From NCBI RefSeq assembly GCF_021535135.1, contig NZ_CP091036.1, positions 2,790,001 to 2,854,000 of the forward strand: 64,000 nt of DNA, in the 5' to 3' direction. This DNA is from Antarcticibacterium sp. 1MA-6-2. Its GTDB lineage: Bacteria; Bacteroidota; Bacteroidia; Flavobacteriales; Flavobacteriaceae. Under the pieces are notes generated by a model. It was not told where the DNA came from and made no database searches. It saw only the letters and a list, made by a program, of their open reading frames with translations. Shown here piece after piece: positions 1-11,800 of the stretch. The position numbers were made by a program, and so were the translations under genes. Each line of letters starts with the position of its first letter. Position 1 is the first letter of the stretch.

Positions 1-464
1 TCCTTGGTTCCCCATTTGTACCAGCCTGAGTAGGTAGCCTGTTAATATATTCTTCGGTCAGAGGAAATTTTGATAGAATTGCAACACCGTACGCTCCCCC
101 GTCGTAGTCAATAGCTCTCCCAAAGAAGTAATTCATATTAAGAGCCAAAGCGATCTCCTGAGCCTGATTGCCCGGTCCCGATCTTCCAGTGTTCACATCT
201 ATCTCTTGTAAAGCTATTATATCCGGGTCTTCATTCCTTATAACCTGTACAATAGCACCAAGATCTATTAAATCCGGATTGGAGGGTGGGTTAGCATGGT
301 GGATATTATAGGCCATTATTTTTAAGGTTTCTTCCACTGCTTCTTGAGTGTTTTCATTATCGGGAGGTAAATCTGGTTTAGAGGATGAGGAAGAAGATCC
401 GGAGCAGGATATCAATACAAAAATGTACCCTACTATTAAACTTGAAATTTTAGTTTTTATCATG
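1..464 (-). CDS. EEP-family (endonuclease/exonuclease/phosphatase) lipoprotein, partial
   Basis: Secreted phosphoesterase-fold lipoprotein, cut by the left window edge so that only about the first 154 residues are present. It begins with a lipoprotein signal (hydrophobic stretch ending LISC, then a Ser-rich linker). The first EEP motifs follow: MAYNIHH, then IIALQEID, whose Glu is the usual metal ligand. EEP enzymes hydrolyse phosphodiesters or phosphomonoesters (DNases, sphingomyelinases, inositol polyphosphate phosphatases). The substrate cannot be told from this part. It is the last visible gene of a leftward series after SusC, SusD, another EEP protein and a beta-propeller lipoprotein, about 35 bp after the propeller gene, so it probably belongs to the same transcription unit. 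The ATG at 464 was chosen because it starts the signal peptide directly. Confidence 0.8.
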
Positions 465-498
465 ATTTATTTTAAATACTTATTAACTAACTCTTTGT

Positions 499-1796
499 TT
501 ATTCCTGAGCTACTCCCGTATTTTTCACATTTTGTCCCTTCATCGGCCAGGGAGAATCGGCAGGGCCGCTGTTTTCAACTGTAATTTTATGGAGTTCAAT
601 AGTTGAACCTGCTTTTGCTTCTACGTAAACGGTGCCGTTAGCAATAATGGTAGGAGAATTAACAGCTCCATCACCCAGCTCCAGTTCTTTAAGTAGTTCG
701 CCATCAGGATTAACAATGTACAAGCTACCGTTTGTTGCACCGACATAAATATTTCCCTCCTCATCAACAGCTAAGTACACTTTCAACCACATCAGCATCG
801 AATGTCCATATTATGGATCCATCAGTTAGATTTAGTGATAACAATCCTCCCCTTGAACTAGTATAGAGTTCTCCATTTGGACCTATAACCACACCAGAAT
901 TGGAAGCATCATTCACCTGAGTTTGCCACTTAATACTTCCGCTCCCTCCTTCATCTGTAATTGCTACAACGTGAGTTGCGGTAGTGTAATAGATAACTCC
1001 CTCTGCCATAGATAATGATGATCCATGTATAGCAGAACCAGTTCCAACTGGATCCCACTTTGGGGCACCATTGGCAGTTGACAACGCATACAACAAACCT
1101 TCATCTGTATTTAATATATAAAGAGTACTTTCATCAGGACTTAATACGGGAGCGGTATAAAAAGCTCCAACCCCGGTAACTTCCCACCTTCTCTCACCAT
1201 CTAAAGTCCAGGAAAAAACACCTCCTCTTCCGGCACCCTGAAATCTGGAGCCATGGTAAATATTTCCCTCTGAATCAACGGCGGGAGTATTATTTGAAAC
1301 TTTCGTGTTAATCCCCCCACTCCACATCACACTCCCATCTTCGGCGTTAAATTTTGAAATAGCTTGATCCTCAACCCACGCATTTAAATAGATATTACCG
1401 TCAGGTCCTATTGAAGGTGCATTGGGAAGCTCAACTCCCAGAGCATTTGAAGCCCATTTTAATTCTGCATCTTCTCCTTGATCTATTACAGCAACAAGGG
1501 AACTTTCAGCACCTGCCCGGGATTCTACGTAAAATATCACGCCATTATCTCCTATCACAGGAGCACTGGATCCGTCGTTAATATTTGCTACTTGAGTACT
1601 CTGTAGTAAATTCCCAGACAATGCTGGCAGGGAAATCATTTGCACCTGGATCTGGATCCGGTTCTGGATCCGGCTCTGGTTGTTCGTCGGGATAGAAACG
1701 AGAAAAATCTTCCTTATTCACTTCAATATCCTTGCTGCAGGAGCTTAATAAAAAACAGTAAAACAGAGGTGTTAATACAAGTTTTAAATATTTCAT
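499..1796 (-). CDS. PQQ-like beta-propeller lipoprotein (two frameshifts)
   Basis: Surface or periplasmic lipoprotein of about 430 residues with repeated propeller blades of the PQQ/BamB type (repeated 'GNIY', 'DGSIIWTF', 'NGELYTSS' patterns). The start at 1796 (MKYLK) gives a clean signal peptide ending LLSSC, followed by an acidic Pro/Asp/Glu linker. Two indels split the frame, at about 1580-1600 and about 770-795. In both places the reading resumes as a normal blade, so the protein is otherwise whole. Such propellers act as binding or scaffolding domains or, with PQQ, as dehydrogenases. I see nothing that proves a cofactor. It lies between two EEP phosphoesterase genes downstream of susCD, which suggests a role in binding or processing the same substrate. 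The indels look like sequence errors, but real decay is not excluded. Confidence 0.7.
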
Positions 1797-2007
1797 AATA
1801 CTAAGATTAATTTTATTTGAAAATTTTTTATCTATGGCAGCCATAAAAATTTAAATTGAGATATTTTTAGAATAATTCCATCAAAAAAGTTTCTAAAATA
1901 ATCTCTCGTAAGATAATTCTCGAGCACCTATTTCTGCCCAATATCTATCTCCATTTATGGTTTATTCCTTTATGCTTTTAATTTAATATTTGCGTGACCT
2001 TTAAATA

Positions 2008-2874
2008 TTAATTTTTTGAATCAGAACCATTTATGTATTCAAAAGTAACAATTACAGGAAAATGATCAGAAATAAATCGTTTTCCCCTTTGTCCATCAAG
2101 AACATGGTATTTTCTTGGTGAGAGTTTATTTCCTGCGTAAAAAATATAATCGATTCTATACCGATCTCCTTTGGCTTCTATGTCCCAACTGTTAAAGGTA
2201 TAACCCGGAGAATAAATTTGATCCGAGTTTAAAGCCTCGAACACGTCGTCCAGTGTTTTGTTTAATATGACATATGGCTCCGAATCTGGTGGAGTGTTAA
2301 AATCTCCGGTAAGGATTACAGGCTCTTCGCCCGCAATTTCACTTATTCGGGTAGTGAGCACTTTAGCACTATTTTTTCTGGCTGTTTCTCCTCTATGATC
2401 AAAATGCGAATTAAAAAAATAAAAGGTTATTCCTTTGGCCTTATCTCTAAATTTTGCCCACGTTACTATGCGGGGAAGTGCAGCATCCCAACCTTTTGAA
2501 CCCACTATTTCAGGAGTATCAGATAACCAAAAAGTGTTATTTTCCAAGAGTTCAAACCGTTCTTTAACATAAAAAATTGGACTAAATTCCCCCTTTTGGC
2601 CTCCATCGCGGCCAACACCTACATGACCAAACTTGGGAAGTAACTTCTCCATATCCTTTAATTGTGTAATGGTTACTTCTTGTGCCCCAACCAAATCAGC
2701 GCCAAAAAAGACGATACTACTTGTTACCCAATCTTTTCTATTATCCCACGAGTTAATTCCATCATCTGGACTATTCCATCTAATATTATAGGACATAACC
2801 ACCAGATCCTCTTTACACTGGCTATGAGCCGTTATACTCATTAAGAGTATCAGTAAAAATCCTAACTTTTTCAT
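2008..2874 (-). CDS. Secreted endonuclease/exonuclease/phosphatase family hydrolase
   Basis: Complete EEP-fold hydrolase of about 288 residues with a Sec signal peptide (MKKLGFLLILL...HSQ). All main motifs are present: MSYNIRW, GAQEV (metal-binding Glu), NSHFDHRG (catalytic His), TGDFNTPPDS (Asp and Asn), RIDYIF and the C-terminal SDHFPV (Asp-His pair). It should therefore be an active Mg-dependent phosphoesterase. The ATG at 2874 overlaps the susD stop as ATGA, so the two are translationally coupled. I prefer it to the GTG two codons upstream. Acting outside the cell or in the periplasm, it could free phosphate or cleave a phosphodiester on what SusCD imports. With an inositol oxygenase gene nearby, an inositol phosphate or phospholipid head group is an attractive but unproven substrate. 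Confidence 0.85.
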   Translation of the reverse strand: MKKLGFLLILLMSITAHSQCKEDLVVMSYNIRWNSPDDGINSWDNRKDWVTSSIVFFGADLVGAQEVTITQLKDMEKLLPKFGHVGVGRDGGQKGEFSPIFYVKERFELLENNTFWLSDTPEIVGSKGWDAALPRIVTWAKFRDKAKGITFYFFNSHFDHRGETARKNSAKVLTTRISEIAGEEPVILTGDFNTPPDSEPYVILNKTLDDVFEALNSDQIYSPGYTFNSWDIEAKGDRYRIDYIFYAGNKLSPRKYHVLDGQRGKRFISDHFPVIVTFEYINGSDSKN

Positions 2875-4607
2875 TCCCACCCCGGATTTTGTTCTAGATT
2901 AGGATTTAATTGCAATTCCACTCTAGGAATTGGGAAAAGATAATCTTTGTTCTCATTAAAGGTGCGACTGTCAAAATTAGGATGAGGATTTATAAGACCA
3001 TTCTCATCTAAAAATTTATCCGATCCCAATTTATAATATTGCACTCCTGACACGTTTCCGGGGCGGGTACCTGTATAAAGAACTACGTCAATCTCACCAT
3101 CTCCTGTTAAATCATATTCGCCTGGACCTGGAAAATACATTCCTCGAATGGGTTGAGTTAAGGTTTGACCTGCTTTCCAGCGCACTATATCATCCCACCG
3201 AAAATTTTCCATAAATAATTCAATACGCCTTTCTCTCCTGATCTCAAGTATAACCCCTTTATTATTTCCGGAAACAGCTGGGTATTGGTCGGCCAGAAAT
3301 GAGTCTGGATTATTGTTTGCCATTTCTAGGTTTAAAGGAGGCATATCAACTCTTGCTCGTAATTCATTAATAGATTTATCTAAATCTTCCTGAGTTAAAG
3401 TGCCTAATTCGGCCTTAGCTTCAGCATAATTTAAAAGGACTTCTGCATAACGGAAAAGAGGTAAATCTGTGATTGATTGTCCATTGGTATCATATACTGG
3501 TTCTGTGACGAATTTAGTAATTTGATATCCGGTCATTGTCGCTCCTAAATTGGGGGCAAGCTCTATAGATTGTCCCTTACGGGTATAACCGGGAGTTCTT
3601 ATCGTCTGGGATAAACGAGGATCACGATTTTCTACCTCCTCTGTAAAAAATATCTGATTAAAATTTGCCTGATCCGTAAAACGAGTACCATCTCGGTTTA
3701 AATAACTATTTACAAGATCCTTGGGCATTCCCGGCATCCCGAAAGAACCAGTGGTAGTGTAATAATTTACATTATGCCCTATATTTAGTTCTTCAGAATA
3801 AGCTCGGGCTAATATTACCTCAGAGCCTATTGCTGCGTGTGAATTAAAAAGATTTGAATAATCTTGCTGAGGGTTTCCCGTACTATATATCTCATAAGGG
3901 GAATTTTGAATTAGTTCTTCCGAGGCCTCTATTGAAGCTTCTAAATACTTTTCATAACCCGAAATACCACGGTATTTTTCATATGTTCCTTCATATAGCC
4001 CCACGCGTGACTTCAGAGCCAATGCAGTATACTTTGTAACTTCATAAACGTCCTGCCATGCGCGCATGTTTTCAATAGCAAAGTTGAGATCCTCTAAAAT
4101 TTTATCAACTACAAATTGACGTGAATCCCTTGGCTTTTGTAAAGCTTCTATGTCATCAGGTTGGATCGTAGTTTCATACCAAGGAACTTCTCCAAACCGT
4201 TGAAGCTTGTCGAAGTAAAAACGCGCTCTAAAAAAACGTGCCACACCTGCATAATGAGCTTTAGCTTCTTCATTATCTGCCTTTTCATAATGTTCTAGAA
4301 AAAAATTTATATCTCTTAAATAGGCCCAATCCCATCCTCCACCAGAAGTTGGCACCAGGCGAGTTCCTCTCATTATGTCGCTGAGATTTGTTTCTATAAT
4401 ATTATCTGTGTCGGCATCACCATTATAAGTAGAAGTGTGAGGCCACATTCGATAAAAACTATTTGTGTACAGCCTTAAATCACTTTCTGTATTGAAGAAA
4501 GTCTCTGCAGTAATTTCTGATAATGGTTGTTTATCCAAAAAATCATCACTACAGGAAAATAAACTTAAGCTTATAGCTATAGTAAAAAATAATTGATTTA
4601 ATTTCAT
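2871..4607 (-). CDS. RagB/SusD family nutrient-binding outer membrane lipoprotein
   Basis: SusD-like lipoprotein of 578 residues that caps the SusC transporter and captures substrate at the cell surface. The signal peptide ends at a lipobox (SLFSC) followed by SDDFLDKQPLSEIT, the classic SusD start. Other hallmarks are an early FFNTESDLRLYTNSFYR segment, TPR-like helices in the middle, and the C-terminal EIRRERRIELFMENFRWDDIVRW motif with a Pro-rich 'PIPRVELQLNPNLEQNPGW' ending. It starts 23 bp after the susC stop and overlaps the downstream phosphoesterase by ATGA. Intact, with no lesions. The bound ligand is not predictable from sequence. Confidence 0.93.
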   Translation of the reverse strand: MKLNQLFFTIAISLSLFSCSDDFLDKQPLSEITAETFFNTESDLRLYTNSFYRMWPHTSTYNGDADTDNIIETNLSDIMRGTRLVPTSGGGWDWAYLRDINFFLEHYEKADNEEAKAHYAGVARFFRARFYFDKLQRFGEVPWYETTIQPDDIEALQKPRDSRQFVVDKILEDLNFAIENMRAWQDVYEVTKYTALALKSRVGLYEGTYEKYRGISGYEKYLEASIEASEELIQNSPYEIYSTGNPQQDYSNLFNSHAAIGSEVILARAYSEELNIGHNVNYYTTTGSFGMPGMPKDLVNSYLNRDGTRFTDQANFNQIFFTEEVENRDPRLSQTIRTPGYTRKGQSIELAPNLGATMTGYQITKFVTEPVYDTNGQSITDLPLFRYAEVLLNYAEAKAELGTLTQEDLDKSINELRARVDMPPLNLEMANNNPDSFLADQYPAVSGNNKGVILEIRRERRIELFMENFRWDDIVRWKAGQTLTQPIRGMYFPGPGEYDLTGDGEIDVVLYTGTRPGNVSGVQYYKLGSDKFLDENGLINPHPNFDSRTFNENKDYLFPIPRVELQLNPNLEQNPGWE

Positions 4608-4630
4608 AATATTTCTTTTTAAATCTAATT

Positions 4631-7600
4631 TTAAAATTGCAACGTTACTCCAAATGAATAAATTTTTGAAAAAGGAACTACCTGAGCATTTCCCCTATTT
4701 GAAGATGTAGAGGGGTTATTAAAATTTAGGGCAGCACTAGCGGCTTCAGGATCAACATAATTTGTCAATGGTGAAAAAGTAAATAAGTTTTCACCGCTGG
4801 CAAAAATACGTAGCTTTGTTGTAGAAGACTGGGATATAAAGCCTTCAGGTATAGTATACCCAAACGTGATATTTTTAATCCGCATATATGCCACACTTTG
4901 CATATATCTGTCATTCACCTTTTCCAACGATCCTCCTAATGCAATGTATCCAAAATTTCTTGGGAAATAAGCGTCCGGGTTTTCCGGAGACCACATGTCA
5001 TTAATAAGATCTTTTCTTAAATAGGCATTATAAGGTCGGTTATATTGACCCCAGAAAAACCTGGAATCTGCATTTGGATACCAATCTTGCTGGCCTACAC
5101 CTTGAATAAAAGCGGATAAATCAAAACCTTTCCATTGAGTACTTAAATTTGCACTATACAAATATCGGGGTGCTGTATTCCCAATAATTTCTCTATCTCC
5201 GGGTTCATTAACAGTATATTCTCCTTCGCCCACGAATCCATCTCCATCTAAATCAACATATCTTACATCCCCAGGCTGAAGACCCCCACCGTTTGATATT
5301 CGATTTGACACAAAACTTTGATCTGCGTGATTGGCAATTTCTTCTTCAGATTGAAATAAACCGTCTACTCTATAACCCCATAATTCACCAATTGTCATAC
5401 CTACATAAAAGTCCTGGAGACTAAAATTAGGATTTTCGAACCTGGTTATTCTGGTTATTGAATTAGATAAATTTCCAGTAATTGAAAAAGAAAAAGGATC
5501 ATTACCTAATTGAAAATTATCACCATAAGTCAAGGAAATCTCAAAACCTTTAGTTCTAAGATCGGCAGCATTTTCCATAGGTGAACCTGTACCCAAGACA
5601 CTTGGTAATGTAGCTCCAGGAGCCAACATTCCTTCAGTATCCCTTATAAACCAGTCAAAGTTCATAGCTAAACGACTTTCAAATAATGAAAAATCGGCAC
5701 CGATATTTAAAGTACTCACCTCTTCCCAAGTAATTTGAGTAGGATTTAAAGCAGGGGATTCTATGTAATTTAGTCGACTACCATTCATGGGATAATCAAA
5801 TAATCCATTAGGCATTGTAGGGAAATAGGCGTAATTGCTTATGTTTTGGTTTCCCATTGATCCGTAGGACGCTCTTATTTTAAACATATCAAAAGTTTCT
5901 CCCGTTATATCCTGAAAAAAACTTTCTTTATTAATCAACCATCCTGCTGATACAGATGGGAAAAATCCCCAACGATAATCAGCCGGAAAACGAGAAGTTG
6001 CATCGTACCTACCGTTTAGCTCCAGTAGATATTTATCGAGATAGTCGTAATTCAACCTAGTAAAATACTCCTTGCAAAGCCCATTCTGTAGCACCACCAT
6101 CCGCTTGGGGATTGTCTGTTCCAAGACCCAAAGAATTTAAATCATCTGATACAAGATTTTGTTTACTTGCATCAATACTCTTCGCTAAATATGTTTCCTG
6201 GTTAAACCCGACCATTGCTTTAAAATCGTGATTATCCAGAAACAGTCTATACTCGCCGTAAATGTTAAATGCATCATAACTACTTGTAGTTCGGTACTCA
6301 TTTAAATAATCATTACCCATAAGATCGATTTGTTCCGGGTATATAGAATAAGGAATTCTGGTAGAGCGTTGATATCGGCTCCAGTTCCCTCTTCTAATTG
6401 CATAACTTGCATTAACTGTCATAGAGTTGAATGGTCTAATTTCCACTGATGCTATGTTTGAAAATTGACCTTCGTTTGTTTGCTGATGCGAGGTTCCTTG
6501 TAATAAAGCAGCATAAACCCCGTCCCCCAGTGTGTAGTTATTTAATTCTGTTCTCCATAAAGCGCCACCATCTGGATTTACTTAAGCATATATGAGGGTA
6601 AAGCATGTACCCACATTAGACTACTCCACACATTCCTGTAAGTACCATATTGGCTTCCACTATGTTCCAAATCCTGGGCATCATTATACTGCAGGTTATT
6701 GGAAAAGGTTAACCAATCTGCAGCCTCTACATCAATTTTTCCTCGAAGATTATATTTTGTATAACTATCGTCCTGCACTTTTAAGATTCCTGTGGATTGA
6801 AAGTTCCTGTAGGAAAAATACGCCTTGATCTTTTCTGAGCCTCCAGAAACTGAAGCAGTATGAATTTGTGACGGATAATTTTCCCTAAAAAAATACTTCC
6901 ACCAGTCCGTATATCCATAATGAATGTATTGCTCACGACCTGCACGATTTTGGATTTCAACCCGTGCAAGGGAAGGATCTCTTGAAACTTCTAGTAAGTT
7001 TGCCATGTCAGCTGCATTATAACCTGTATAGGAAACTCCATTGGCATATCTAAAGGATTCATCTACAATAGATACAGCCAAATAGGGATCTGTAAGAAAA
7101 TCAGTATTTGTAGTGGGAGTACCTATTTCCATAGTGCTTCCAACATTAACAACAATATTCCCTTCTCGAGCATTTTTAGTTGTTACCAATACAACTCCAA
7201 AAGCACCTCTAGCTCCATAAATTGCTGCAGATCCAGCATCTTTTAGTACACTTATGGATTCAACATCATTAGGATTTAGATTACTTATGCTTCCTTCTAC
7301 TCCGTCAATCAGGACAAGAGGTTGTCCACCATTTATAGAAGTAAATCCACGGATATTTATTCTGGGTTCATCTCCAGGTTTACCGGACGTCTGGGTAACA
7401 TTCAAACCCGGACTTAACCCCTGTAAGGTTGACCCCACATCCGCAACTAGGTCGAGTACCAATGTTTCCTACGTCCACAGTACTTACTGCCGTGGAAATA
7501 TTTTCCCTATTCGTCGATCCATATCCAACAACTATAACCTCTCCTAGACCTGTAGCGCTTTCGAGTAGGGTAATATGAAAGGTGCTTTGATCACCTAGAG

Positions 7601-7859
7601 GAATTTCCTGTTGCACAAAACCTAAAAAAGAAAAAACAAGTATGGTCCTGGGATTATCAGGTAGGCTAAAGGAAAAATTGCCATCAAAATCGGTTACTGC
7701 TCCAATTGGCAAGTCTTGAACCTTTACCGAAACACCTGGAAGTGGCAGGCCATTTTCATCTACAACAGTACCTGATATAGGCCTATCTTGGGACCATGAA
7801 TTCCAAGAAATAAAAATCAACAGAAACATTAAAACAATTTTTCGTAAAACTTCTTTCAT
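4631..7859 (-). CDS. SusC/RagA family TonB-linked outer membrane transporter (three frameshifts)
   Basis: TonB-dependent outer membrane channel of about 1076 residues, paired with the SusD protein just downstream. Order: signal peptide (ending SWSQ), carboxypeptidase-like regulatory domain (ISGTVVDENGLPLPGVSV), TonB box region with the VVGYGS motif, plug (INIRGFTSINGG, DVESISVLKDAGSAAIYGARG) and a beta barrel ending in Phe. Single-base indels interrupt the frame near 7445-7460, 6580 and 6063. At 6063 there is an extra T in a TTTT run, and at 6580 a missing base creates a TAA. On each side the protein continues exactly as expected for a SusC, so these are probably sequence errors. The gene leads a leftward operon and has a LacI-type operator 330 bp upstream. 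Confidence 0.88.
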
Positions 7860-9140
7860 AATTAATAAATTTAATTTTTAGGAATAATTATTAAATCAAA
7901 ATTTCGTAAAGCATAAAAGTAATCTTGAAAATCTTCTGCAGTGTTACCAAAGAAAAATGTTTAGGTTAATTATTCATGTTCCTTTATAATAAATCAAATA
8001 ATAAAATAGTAATGGCTCCTAATGTTCCGTCTATCTAGGTTTTGACCCAGAACAAGTAAGCTCTATTTCGTGCTGGATAGTGTACGAAGTCCTTGACAAT
8101 TAAAAGGGAAAAATCTTTAATTGAAATCCTTAAGTCCAATTTATATTATTTTTCTTCAGGGCCAACCACGATTCTCCCGAAAAATGGCGCAAACGTTTGC
8201 ATAGAAATTCTTTTTACTGTTTTACATAGCTAAATATAGATTCATTTGGCAATCAAATTATAATTTGAAAAACTCCCTTTTCCTTCAGACACACCATATT
8301 TTTCACATATGCTATAAAAATCTGAGAATCAACTAAATCATCTTCAGAACAGGTTAAGAATATTGACAGTATGTTTGAGATTGCTGCGAAGAATAATTAA
8401 ATCTGGCGTATTACTCTAATCCTCAGAATCCTTTTAGAATGGAAGACACCTATTTTATGTCCCGATGAAAAAAGCACACCGCCTCGTATCCGTTCAGCAA
8501 AAAGAGAAGCAAAAGTGGAATATTTTTTCGTTTACCTTATATGACCGGATTATCCAATTAAATTGGAAGAAGATTCTCTGGAAGAGGAGGTTTCTCCATT
8601 ACAGCAAAATATAGCGCAGTCTATTGAATAATGGTGAATGTAACGTCATATGAATCCTTAGTAGAACAACAGGCAAAACTATGAGCCAAAATCAAATGGG
8701 AGATATTTATAGAGGTGAAAATCAATATTATGGTCAGGTGTCTGGAGTTTAAACTTATAATAGCGAGGCTTCCGGTGGTGAGGGAAGAATTGAGACATTT
8801 TAATTGAGTAAATATTTACTACCACATTGCTTTTTTACTACCACAATGCTTTGCCGTTCCCGAAGAGCAATAATGGGTGTTTTAAAATAATAATCGCGGC
8901 ACCAAACCAGCGAAAAAATTAAATGAAATTTAAATAAAATAATGGCTGGAGAAAATGATTAATTAAAACGGAGAAGATGGGATTTTTACATTTAGTTACA
9001 CATTACTAGGGCGAATACATCCCTTTAAGTCTTTCTATGCATAATATTTTCTTTTCCAGAAGTGCTAGTCAACATTTCCTTCCATCAAAGTTTTTGTTAT
9101 ATTCAGACTTTCATTTAATTAAGAATAACATATCAAGAAG
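7860..9140. other. Long intergenic region between susC and the divergent lacI-type gene
   Basis: About 1.28 kb with no intact gene. It must hold the susC promoter and that of the LacI-type regulator, and contains the 12-bp palindrome at 8189-8200. On the + strand around 8467-8640 and 8680-8800 there are short open stretches separated by stops that look like eroded coding sequence. I do not recognise their family. Confidence 0.5.
8189..8200. promoter_or_regulatory. LacI/GalR-type operator (GCAAACGTTTGC)
   Basis: Perfect 12-bp palindrome with a central CG, the hallmark of LacI/GalR/PurR operators. It lies 330 bp upstream of susC and about 940 bp upstream of the divergent LacI-family gene. A site differing only at one central base lies at 10330-10341, on the other side of the regulator. 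The inference is that the neighbouring regulator binds both. Confidence 0.6.
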
Positions 9141-10165
9141 ATGAAGAAAAGGCAGATAACCATAGTTGATATTGGTAATGCACTGAATTTATCAGCATCT
9201 ACGGTATCCAGGGCACTACATGACCATCCTTCCATAGGAAGGAAGACCAAGAAAGCTGTGGTAGAATTGGCCAATAAACTTAATTATCAACCTAATTTGT
9301 TGGCGATAAGTCTACTTTCAAAAAAACCAAAACAATTGGCCTAATTGTTCCCGAAATTACAAGTTATTTCTTTGCTACGGCCATTAATGGGGTTCAAGAT
9401 GTGCTCGTACCCAAAGGCTATCGTCTTTTAATAAGTCAATCGAATGAATCTCCTGAAGAAGAACAGAGACTAATTGAAGCCCTCTCTCAAGTAAGAGTTG
9501 ATGGTATTATTATATCCCCCTCGATAACCACATCTGATTACAAACATTTACAAAATCTAAAATCGACTGGAATGCCTTTAATTGTTTTTGACCGAGATTG
9601 CCCGGATTTTGAAGGAGATAAAGTTTTGGTTGATGATTATGATGGAGCTTTTCAAGCAGTTGAATATTTGATCAAAACGGGCTGCAAAAGAATTGCTCAT
9701 ATTGTCGGACCGACAGGTGTATCTATCTCCAAATCTCGATTAAGAGGATATTTGGATGCGCTCAGACAATATAATTTACCTATTATTCATGATCTCATAG
9801 TGACGAGTAAGGGTTTTACCTCTGAATGCGGAGAAGAAGTAGTTATAAGGCTTCTTGACCTAAAAGATCCACCGGATGCTATATTTGTTGTTAATGATCA
9901 AGTGGCAATAGGTGCGATGCTGGTCATCCGAAACAGAGGATTTGTTATTCCAGATGATATCTCTGTCATTGGATTTGACGATGAACCTTACTGCGCCTAT
10001 TCTTATCCTTCTTTATCATCAGTTTGGCAACCAATATACGGAATGGGAATGCTTTCTGCTAAGATTCTCTTAAACCATTGCGAAGAAAATCTTAATTTAA
10101 ATCTAAATAGGCGGGAGATTTTTAAGCCAGAACTGATGTTACGTGACTCTACAAAAAAATGCTAG
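9141..10165 (+). CDS. LacI family transcriptional regulator (one frameshift)
   Basis: DNA-binding repressor of about 340 residues. The N-terminal helix-turn-helix is clear (ITIVDIGNALNLSASTVSRAL, then HPSIGRKTKKAV and the hinge LNYQPN). The periplasmic-binding-protein-like sensor domain follows (GIIISPSITTSD, IVFDRD, RIAHIVGP, DAIFVVNDQVAIGAM, ISVIGFDDEP). The frame breaks near 9325-9340 next to an A7 run. Reading +1 there restores 'TKTIGLIVPEITSYFF', the expected start of the sensor domain, so the lesion is probably an error. It is divergent from the susC operon and upstream of the inositol oxygenase gene, with matching palindromes on both sides. It probably controls the whole locus in response to a sugar or polyol such as inositol. 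Confidence 0.85.
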
Positions 10166-10812
10166 GGAATTTTGAAGCAAAAGATTTTAACTAAAAATCC
10201 GATTTTTTTGGTTTTTAAGTTCCTACTTAAGTGCCGTTGATAAAAATTGTAAGTATTTAAAGCCTAATCCAGTTCATCAAAGTAATCGCACGAAATCAGA
10301 AGTCACTTGAAGTATAATTAGAAATAAATGCAAACCTTTGCTTATCAATTAGTGACTTATAATCCCTTTTAATTTAAAATTTATTGTATTATTGGGTAAA
10401 ACCAAAAGAGATCTTTAAATACTCTTATCACATATATACTTCAATTATTCTTAAATACTTTTTTTAATTAATTCTTATTATGCCGAAGGAAATTAGGCTA
10501 TTTAATTAAAAACGAATTTTCAATTACCCTTTAAAGAAATAATACTTATGCTACAACTGATAGTAATCTAGCCAGGTCTTTATTATCAAAAAGCATCTAA
10601 TCAATATGATAGGTATGTTACCGATAAGGAAAAACTACTTAAATTAGGTCTTAATTCCGACAGTCAATAATTGTTGATTCCCGGAAAAAAGTGTATGAGC
10701 AAATTTTGAGAAAAATTGAAACGCAATCTTTGTTTTTATGTTTAACCTAATCGATTTTTTAAAATTACTTATTTTATAGAACAACTAATTTATTTTAAAA
10801 ATCATTCACGCC
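10166..10812. other. Intergenic region upstream of the inositol oxygenase gene
   Basis: About 650 bp between the LacI-type gene and the inositol oxygenase gene. It contains the operator-like site at 10330-10341. A short open stretch on + near 10580-10670 ends in TAA and could be a coding remnant. I recognise no family. Confidence 0.4.
10330..10341. promoter_or_regulatory. Second LacI-type operator-like site (GCAAACCTTTGC)
   Basis: Five-base inverted half-sites GCAAA/TTTGC around CC. It differs from the site at 8189-8200 by one central base. It lies downstream of the regulator and about 470 bp upstream of the inositol oxygenase gene, so it could control the rightward catabolic genes. Confidence 0.5.
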
Positions 10813-11691
10813 ATGAAAACCGAATTTTCCAAAAAAGAAATTGCTCCGTTAAAGAGTATTGAAGACTGGGAAGATGATTTAATTTCTCGATATCCTAATT
10901 CCAAATCATCTCCCAAAAATAAAAAAGAATATCGAAACTATAAAGACTCCGAAAGAGTAAAAACAGTCAAAGAATTTTACAGGCTTAACCATACATATCA
11001 GACTTACGAGTTTGTAAAAGTCAAAGAGGAAGAATTTTTAAAGTTTGATAAACGGGAAATGTCTTTATGGGAAGCAATAGCTTTTTTAAATACTTTGGTC
11101 GATGATTCAGATCCTGATACTGATCTCGATCAACTTCAGCACCTACTACAAACTTCTGAGGCTATAAGGGCAGATGGGCATCCTGATTGGTTCATTCTAA
11201 CCTACTTTATGCATGATTTAGGTAAAGTGTTATGTCTATTCGGTGAACCGCAATGGGCCGTTGTTGGTGACACTTTTCCTGTGGGCTGTAAACATTCAGA
11301 GAAAATTGTTTTACCGGAATTTTTTGAAGCCAATCCAGACTCCAAAGATGAACGATATAGTACAAAATATGGTATTTATGAACCTAATTGCGGACTTGAG
11401 AAGGTGAAGATGTCCTGGGGACACGACGAATATCTTTATCATATGATGAAGGACTATCTCCCTGAACCTGCACTTTACATGATTAGGTATCATTCTTTCT
11501 ACCCTCAACACAGGGACAATGCTTATGATCATTTACTGAATGACCAGGATCGCGAAATGCTTAAATGGGTCGATATGTTCAATCCCTATGACCTATACTC
11601 TAAAGTTCCTGTACCACCAGATGCCAAAGCTCTTCGCCCTTATTATGAAGATTTAGTTGCTAAATACTTACCACCGACTTTAAAATTTTAA
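10813..11691 (+). CDS. myo-Inositol oxygenase (EC 1.13.99.1)
   Basis: Di-iron oxygenase of 292 residues that cleaves myo-inositol with O2 to D-glucuronate in the cytoplasm. The length matches the animal and plant MIOX enzymes. All six iron ligands of the family's HD-type fold appear in place: H110 ([13 protein letters not shown]), H134-D135 (MHDLGK), H204 (WGHDEY), H227 (RYHSFYP) and D254 ([13 protein letters not shown]). The substrate-loop motifs DDSDPDTD and FPVGC are also there. The gene is intact and is followed 109 bp later by a Na+/solute symporter gene on the same strand, most simply read as inositol import plus the first catabolic step. The product would enter the uronate pathway, whose genes are not in the window. 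Confidence 0.93.
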   Translation: MKTEFSKKEIAPLKSIEDWEDDLISRYPNSKSSPKNKKEYRNYKDSERVKTVKEFYRLNHTYQTYEFVKVKEEEFLKFDKREMSLWEAIAFLNTLVDDSDPDTDLDQLQHLLQTSEAIRADGHPDWFILTYFMHDLGKVLCLFGEPQWAVVGDTFPVGCKHSEKIVLPEFFEANPDSKDERYSTKYGIYEPNCGLEKVKMSWGHDEYLYHMMKDYLPEPALYMIRYHSFYPQHRDNAYDHLLNDQDREMLKWVDMFNPYDLYSKVPVPPDAKALRPYYEDLVAKYLPPTLKF

Positions 11692-11800
11692 AAATTAAAG
11701 ACCAGCTATTTTCTATTAACGTTTTTATTAATTTTTACATCCTGTTAATTCGAAAAAATTTTGTATATAATTCTGTTCTAACTTTTAGATTTTTTCTCTC

